A stretch of 64,000 nucleotides of DNA from Ruegeria meonggei (GTDB taxonomy: Bacteria; Pseudomonadota; Alphaproteobacteria; Rhodobacterales; Rhodobacteraceae). This document shows, one piece after another, positions 59,666 to 64,000 of the stretch. The notes under the pieces are model-generated. The model saw only the letters and a program-made list of their open reading frames with translations. It was not told the DNA's origin and did not search any database. Every line of letters begins with the position of its first letter. Within the stretch, counting starts at the first letter, position 1. Made by a program: the position numbers and the translations under genes. The stretch covers positions 365,190 through 429,189 of the forward strand of contig NZ_FWFP01000003.1 in assembly GCF_900172215.1 (NCBI RefSeq). The letters are read 5' to 3'.

Positions 59666-60452
59666 TGCGTTTCTCCAAGTCGTTTGTGCAAATGATAATC
59701 TGATGCCTGGCGCATGATAATTCACCGCCCATGCAAACAAAGCTTGCGTGAACGCACAAACCTGAAACTGCAACCACGTTCCATTGAGATCTCGATGGGC
59801 AGCTAAATGAAGGCGGTTAGAGATTTATGATGCGCACTTCCGCCGATTACCGCCGTTTGAACGAACTGCAGCATCCTTTGCTTTGGGCTCGGTGCCGGCC
59901 TTGGTCCAATCGCGGCATCGGCACATTGCACCATGCTCTGTCGTGAAAACGGCCCATTGCTGCCGTTCGCCAGTGGGTCGAGACACTGCAGCGCGGCCCG
60001 TTGAACCGGCCTTTCGCTGAACACGTACAATCTTTGGTCGAGCGAACACACTGATCGCGAGACGTTCCTTCCTTTGGTTTGCAGTAAATTAGTGACGGGC
60101 CCCGCCCAAAGATGTCATAATATTTTGCGCTTTAGGTGGAGAACGGTCTTTGCTTCACCGTTGCAAATATCTGCCATGCGCAGGAGACGTGAATTGCAAT
60201 ATCGCGACAGGCAGAAGACTGGTTAAAATCAAGATTGGGACCTCAACAGTTTCTAAAATGCTACCACCAGGGCTCCAATTCTGTCGCCCGGACCTCCTGA
60301 ACCGTCGCATTTGACCGTTGGTGCTTTCATATATTACTGATCATTGGGGTATATTGAAGTATTGTTGCTGAGCGGATTGGGCGTGGGCCCTGAAGATGAC
60401 CTAAACGACGTTCTAAAACAAACTTGGAAGCGGTCAGGGAGGAGCTTTTTCA
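59666..60452. other. Long intergenic region, LysR leader remnant and repeats
   Basis: About 790 bp. At 59725-59765 the plus strand matches the 5' leader and first codons of the LysR gene at 57081 (GCAAACAAAGCTTGCGTGAA then CGCACAAACCTGA), ending in a stop, so a LysR gene divergent from the SDR appears to have been lost. A dispersed repeat is at 59980-60024, with a partial second piece at 59950-59972 (GGCCCATTGCTGCCGTTCGC). The rest up to AGGGAGGAG before 60453 must hold the promoter of the binding protein. No gene seen. Confidence 0.5.
59980..60024. repeat. Dispersed intergenic hairpin repeat (diverged)
   Basis: GAGACACTGCAGCGCGGCCC then GTTGAACCGGCCTTTCGCTG: same order of blocks (CTGC..., GGCCCGT, TTCGCTG) as the subtype at 63597. 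Confidence 0.45.
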
Positions 60453-61613
60453 ATGTATTGTAATCCAAACGCAGTCAGAGGCTGTCAGATTTTGATAGCC
60501 GTGCTGTTTACGTCTCTCTCTGCGAGCAACGTAATAGCACAAAGTACTTCTGAAGGTGACGTCACGATCCCAGAACCCGGGCCGACCATCACGTTCACAT
60601 CCTGGACCGGCCCTTATATGCGAAGTCAGATGCTTGGCTTTGTGCGCCCCTATGAAGAGGCGAGTAACGCCAAAGTGCATGTTGCACATTACAATGGTGG
60701 CATTTCGGAAATCCGCGATCAGGTCGAAAGTGCGAATGTGATTTGGGATGTGGTTGACCTGACACAGGCGGACTCTCTTCGTGCCTGTGAAGAGGGGCTT
60801 TTGGAGAATATCTCTAACATTGAACTGCCTGATGGTGTGGATGGCACCCCATTTCGAGACGATTTCGTCGAAGGCGCCCTGAACGACTGTGGTGTCGGTG
60901 TCATTGTCTGGGGAACCGCATACGCATTTAACAGTTCTCAGTTTGCGGACACGCCTCCCTCAACCATCGCTGATTTCTTCGACACCGAAACCTATCCAGG
61001 TCCACGCGCGATCCGAAATGATCCGACAGTGATCATGGAGTGGGCTCTTATGGCTGATGGCGTGGCGCGCGAAGATGTATACCCAACACTTGAAACCGAG
61101 GAAGGCGTTGAGCGCGCCCTGAAAAAGATGGACGGAATAAAGTCCGGTTTGCAAATCTGGGAAACCGGTCGTGAACCGGTGCGCATGCTGAACGCTGGTG
61201 ACGTAGCGATGTCTTCAATTTGGGCAACAACAGGCGCGACCGCTGCACAGGAAGAGGGCGCAGATTTCACCGTCAATATGGACGGCCGTGTGATCGAACT
61301 GGATTTGTTTGGTATTCCAAAGGGAAGTCAGAACAAGGAAGGCGCCATCGACTTCATTCGCTTTGCCAGCAGCTCAAATTCACTGGCAGACATGGTTGGG
61401 CACTTACCAAATGGTCCGACCCGTAAATCCTCAATGGCACTCCTGTCAGATGACGTTTTGGCGCGTATTCCGAACGGCCCGGCGTATGAGGACAATCTTT
61501 ACATTCTGTCGGACGCTGAATGGTGGGCAAATAACCATGCGCGTCTGGAGGAAGCGTTCCGGTCTTGGCTCGTGACGTCTGAACGTCAAGGCGCTGCAGG
61601 ATCAACACGGTAA
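60453..61613 (+). CDS. ABC-type periplasmic binding protein, spermidine/putrescine family
   Basis: 386 residues with a signal peptide (ILIAVLFTSLSASNVIAQ) and a family-1 solute-binding fold: TITFTSWTGPYMRSQMLGFVRPYEEASNAKVHVAHYNGGISEI, NVIWDVVDLTQADSLRACEEGLLE, VIVWGTAYAFNSSQF, and RMLNAGDVAMSSIWATTGATAAQEEG. ATG 60453 has AGGGAGGAG nine bases upstream. It is followed 29 bp later by a BCCT carrier, not by ABC permease or ATPase genes, an unusual pairing: it may serve a distant ABC importer or capture ligand for the same metabolic purpose. Confidence 0.9.
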   Translation: MYCNPNAVRGCQILIAVLFTSLSASNVIAQSTSEGDVTIPEPGPTITFTSWTGPYMRSQMLGFVRPYEEASNAKVHVAHYNGGISEIRDQVESANVIWDVVDLTQADSLRACEEGLLENISNIELPDGVDGTPFRDDFVEGALNDCGVGVIVWGTAYAFNSSQFADTPPSTIADFFDTETYPGPRAIRNDPTVIMEWALMADGVAREDVYPTLETEEGVERALKKMDGIKSGLQIWETGREPVRMLNAGDVAMSSIWATTGATAAQEEGADFTVNMDGRVIELDLFGIPKGSQNKEGAIDFIRFASSSNSLADMVGHLPNGPTRKSSMALLSDDVLARIPNGPAYEDNLYILSDAEWWANNHARLEEAFRSWLVTSERQGAAGSTR

Positions 61614-61642
61614 GCCGAAACAACAGGGCTAAGAGGTGCAAA

Positions 61643-63244
61643 ATGAGTGATCAATCGACACAGAAACCTGACAATCTTGTTGCAAAAAGCGGCTTGTTCA
61701 AAGGTATGAACCCGACGATGGGTATCGCTTCAATGGTAATGATATTGGGGTTTGTGTTCTTCACAATTCGCGATGTTGAAGCTTCAAGTGCGATCTTTGC
61801 GTCAGGCAAGGATTTTATCATCGGCAGTCTGGACTGGTTTTACGTACTGGTCGTCAACGTAGCACTGTTCTTTGTGATTTGGCTGATGATCAGCCGGTTC
61901 GGTCATGTGAAACTGGGTAAAGATGACGACGAGCCCGATTTTTCGACGTTTTCATGGATCTGCATGCTGTTTAGTGCGGGCTTGGGATCTGGGCTGATCT
62001 ATTGGGGCGTGGCTGAGCCGATGTTCCATATTCAAGGCAGCCCTTTTCTCGATCGTGCAGGAATTGAACCCGGGTCGGTCGGTGCGGCAGTGTCCGCCGT
62101 TACGATTACAAACTTCCATTGGGGGTTCCACGGTTGGGCTCTGTATGTGCTGGTAGGACTATCTCTCGCATATTTTTCTTATCGTCATGGGTTGCCACTT
62201 ACACTGCGCACGGCACTTTATCCGGTGCTCAAGGAGCGGATATATGGTCCTTGGGGGCACCTCGTCGACTTGATCGGAGTATTTGGTACCATATTTGGCC
62301 TGGCCACCTCATTGGGATTGGGTGTAACGCCGATCGCTGCTGGTCTTGAAGACCTGGGCTGGATGGCCAACACCCAAACAAATCAGTTAATCCTTGTCGC
62401 AGTCATTACCTGTCTCGGTACAGCTTCCGCTGCCTCCGGCGTTGGCAAAGGCGTGCGCATCTTGTCCGAGGCCAACGTTATGGCAAGTATTGGACTGCTG
62501 ATCCTTTTCATAATCCTGGGGCCGACAGCTTTTTTGCTGGGCATCACGATATCCGGCTTTGGCGACTACTTGTGGACAGTGATCCCGATGGGCTTTTGGA
62601 TCAATGGTGAGCCCGAGAACCAATGGCAGAGCTGGTGGACGATCTTCTATTGGGGTTGGTGGATCGCATGGTGTCCGTTTGTGGGCCTGTTCATTGCACG
62701 CGTGTCCAAAGGTCGGACAATCAAGCAGTTCTGCTATTGCGTGCTTCTAATTCCGACATCGGTTGTGATGCTGTGGATGGGAGTCTTTGGTGGCGCTGCC
62801 GCAGGCGTTGATCTGTTCTATGACGCGGGCGTCGTCGAAGCAGTTAACAACGACTATGCGGCTGGCGTGTTCCAAACAGTCAAAGGATTTGGCTATACTT
62901 GGCTGGTTTATCCGATCACCGTACTGATCACAGTCCTGCTGATTTCGTGGTTCGTCACGTCTTCTGACTCGGGGACACTGGTAATGTGCACAATGTTGTC
63001 GATGGGTGACGAACACCCACCGGTCAAGTTCCGTGTTTTCTGGGGGATCACGGCAGGCGTTGTTGCTGGAGTTCTGATGCTAGCTGGCGGCTTGAGCGCG
63101 CTCCAGACGGCGTCAATCGTCGCCGGGCTGCCAATTGCCGTGATCTTACTGTTCATGATCTACGGTATCGTCAAGTCGCTTCACGCCGAACATCCCTTGC
63201 CCGATGTTGCGGATAAGTATGAACTGGAGTTCCTCAACAGATAA
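61643..63244 (+). CDS. BCCT-family (betaine/carnitine/choline) transporter
   Basis: A 533-residue twelve-helix secondary carrier. The BCCT signature is intact: WWTIFYWGWWIAWCPFVGLFIARVSKGRTI (about residues 330-360), the glycine-rich SAGLGSGLIYWGVAEPMFH in helix 3, and the tryptophan box around the substrate site. It imports a quaternary ammonium compound such as glycine betaine, choline or carnitine, driven by Na+ or H+. The C-terminal tail is short with no long osmosensory extension, so nutrient uptake is as likely as osmoprotection. Cotranscribed with the preceding binding protein. Confidence 0.93.
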   Translation: MSDQSTQKPDNLVAKSGLFKGMNPTMGIASMVMILGFVFFTIRDVEASSAIFASGKDFIIGSLDWFYVLVVNVALFFVIWLMISRFGHVKLGKDDDEPDFSTFSWICMLFSAGLGSGLIYWGVAEPMFHIQGSPFLDRAGIEPGSVGAAVSAVTITNFHWGFHGWALYVLVGLSLAYFSYRHGLPLTLRTALYPVLKERIYGPWGHLVDLIGVFGTIFGLATSLGLGVTPIAAGLEDLGWMANTQTNQLILVAVITCLGTASAASGVGKGVRILSEANVMASIGLLILFIILGPTAFLLGITISGFGDYLWTVIPMGFWINGEPENQWQSWWTIFYWGWWIAWCPFVGLFIARVSKGRTIKQFCYCVLLIPTSVVMLWMGVFGGAAAGVDLFYDAGVVEAVNNDYAAGVFQTVKGFGYTWLVYPITVLITVLLISWFVTSSDSGTLVMCTMLSMGDEHPPVKFRVFWGITAGVVAGVLMLAGGLSALQTASIVAGLPIAVILLFMIYGIVKSLHAEHPLPDVADKYELEFLNR

Positions 63245-63266
63245 TCAGATTTGACGTACAATTTAT

Positions 63267-63292
63267 CGAAAGGCGGCCACATCCGCCTTTCG
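63267..63292 (+). terminator. Terminator hairpin after the BCCT gene
   Basis: CGAAAGGCGG and CCGCCTTTCG, a perfect 10-bp stem with a 6-base loop, 22 bases after the BCCT stop. No long T-run. Confidence 0.7.
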
Positions 63293-63857
63293 CGATTTCC
63301 AGCATTGGTTGCGACTAAGCGAATTTAACGGAAAGTGTCTAGGTGACTTTCCCCAGCCGCATTGCAGGGTTTCTTGTTATAGGTAGCAATGCGACTAAGC
63401 AGACACGTCAACGTCTTTTGGGCGGCCGTCCGCCGAACTTTGCAAGGTAGGGCCGTCCAAGCATTGTTGCCATTTGAAGCCAGCCAAACATCGGCCAAAA
63501 TGGACTCACAGCCGCCATCAGTTGCTGCGCAGCATCCGCACAATTTCAACCTCAGTTGGCGACACGAGCAGCCCTAATTGCCGTTGATCTGTGGGCATCG
63601 TCGCTGCGGCGCGGCCCGTCAAAGGAGACATTCGCTGCGCGAACAAAGCTGGAAGACGGACGGAGGTCCGAAGAGCGGGACGAAGTGAGCATTCTCTGCG
63701 TTTGTTCCAACGACCGCTTTCTTGGTGTAATTGCCCTGTTTCGTGACAAAATCCACGCCCAATACAGTCTATTCTGCTGCCAATAAATAAGTTTTTGGTC
63801 GAGCTAGTACCGCAACCGCGGTGCAATTAGAGAGTTAAGCTGAAGCCAGTTAGATAT
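63293..63857. other. Gene-free stretch with repeat copy
   Basis: About 560 bp without a supportable gene on either strand. A subtype repeat is at 63597-63645. GGGCGGCCGTCCGCC at 63419-63433 is a small hairpin. Confidence 0.4.
63597..63645. repeat. Dispersed intergenic hairpin repeat (second subtype)
   Basis: CATCGTCGCTGCGGCGCGGC, CCGTCAAAGGAGACATTCGC, TGCGCGAAC. It shares a nearly identical 26-base core with the copy at 54383. Confidence 0.65.
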
Positions 63858-64000
63858 CTAAAACTCATCAAACTCCGGGACATTGCCAAGCCGAATGAGG
63901 AAACTTGGCGACCCGACTTCGCCACTGTTCGGATCCTCACTGACCATGTAGGCGTCGGCGCCAGCGCAATCGTCGGATTGCGCTTCTCTTTCTGCTCTGT
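63858..64000 (-). CDS. C-terminal end of an unidentified gene (continues beyond the window)
   Basis: On the minus strand an open frame enters from the window edge and reads EREAQSDDCAGADAYMVSED, PNSGEVGSPSFLIRLGNVPE, FDEF, stop TAG at 63858-63860. The composition is protein-like (acidic, ordered), unlike the other two frames, which hold stops or look random. No family recognised. Confidence 0.45.
   Translation of the reverse strand, partial: RAEREAQSDDCAGADAYMVSEDPNSGEVGSPSFLIRLGNVPEFDEF

Noticed and set aside
1..64000. tRNA, rRNA or riboswitch genes
   Set aside because: Reading both strands gave no tRNA-like cloverleaf with the conserved TTCGA loop in context, no rRNA segments, and no recognised riboswitch core, though a covariance-model scan would be decisive.

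Overview
The window reads as a chromosomal segment of an alphaproteobacterium, most likely a marine Rhodobacteraceae (Roseobacter-group) organism. This is inferred from gene content and protein style (polyamine/betaine-type ABC importer beside a trimethylamine-dehydrogenase-like flavoprotein, BCCT carrier, many LysR/EamA pairs); no rRNA or tRNA gene is visible to anchor taxonomy. All gene calls come from reading translations and flanking sequence; no database search was possible.

Layout. 1-4.9 kb: a minus-strand operon for a PotB-PotC-PotA-PotD type ABC importer running into a TMADH-family flavoprotein cut by the window edge, with a divergent TetR gene and a perfect 20-bp operator palindrome. 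5-7.2 kb: bactofilin, a small basic ORF, an internally deleted IS6-family remnant and a decayed IS6 copy. 7.4-10.1 kb: AsmA-like protein. 10.4-17.1 kb: a compact cyanophycin operon (isoaspartyl dipeptidase, cyanophycinase, cyanophycin synthetase, and a stand-alone Mur-ligase protein lacking ATP-grasp). 17.5-22 kb: NTF2-like, DoxX-like, SRPBCC and WYL-regulator genes between two more IS6 copies, the second of which truncates a tyrosine recombinase. 22-25.9 kb: EamA transporter and a PepSY/response regulator/histidine kinase operon. 26.5-29 kb: an unusual fusion of an aminoglycoside-phosphotransferase-fold domain to the TolB-like/TPR sensory half usually found behind class III adenylyl cyclases. 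29-42 kb: five more EamA transporters, LysR and GlxA-type regulators, an MFS carrier, a DUF318 permease, a broken adaA beside ogt, a broken LysR gene, and IS110/IS6 debris. 42-48.5 kb: quinone reductase, DUF1330, a 51-residue small protein, LysR, a histidine phosphatase, a MurA paralogue with Cys replaced by Asp, a CGNR regulator and AzlCD. 48.6-53.8 kb: a LysR-flanked minus-strand set (EF-hand protein, Cys-nucleophile hydrolase, periplasmic propeller, FAD monooxygenase). 54-56.2 kb: IS110 fragment and a three-gene operon of secreted protein, cupredoxin and ECF sigma factor. 56.4-59.7 kb: frameshifted monooxygenase-type gene, LysR, metallo-beta-lactamase-fold protein and SDR. 60.4-63.2 kb: a second periplasmic binding protein plus a BCCT transporter. 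The last bases hold the end of an unidentified minus-strand gene.

Themes. Nitrogen-rich solutes dominate: uptake of polyamine/betaine-like compounds, demethylation, storage of Arg and Asp as cyanophycin and its complete breakdown, and branched-chain amino acid export. The segment is also being remodelled: at least seven transposon-derived pieces, several genes with one nonsense codon or frameshift, and a dispersed hairpin-forming intergenic repeat in at least ten places. The strongest candidates for something undescribed are the kinase-like/TolB-N/TPR fusion, the stand-alone Mur ligase of the cyanophycin operon, and the sigma-factor/cupredoxin operon without a visible anti-sigma gene.
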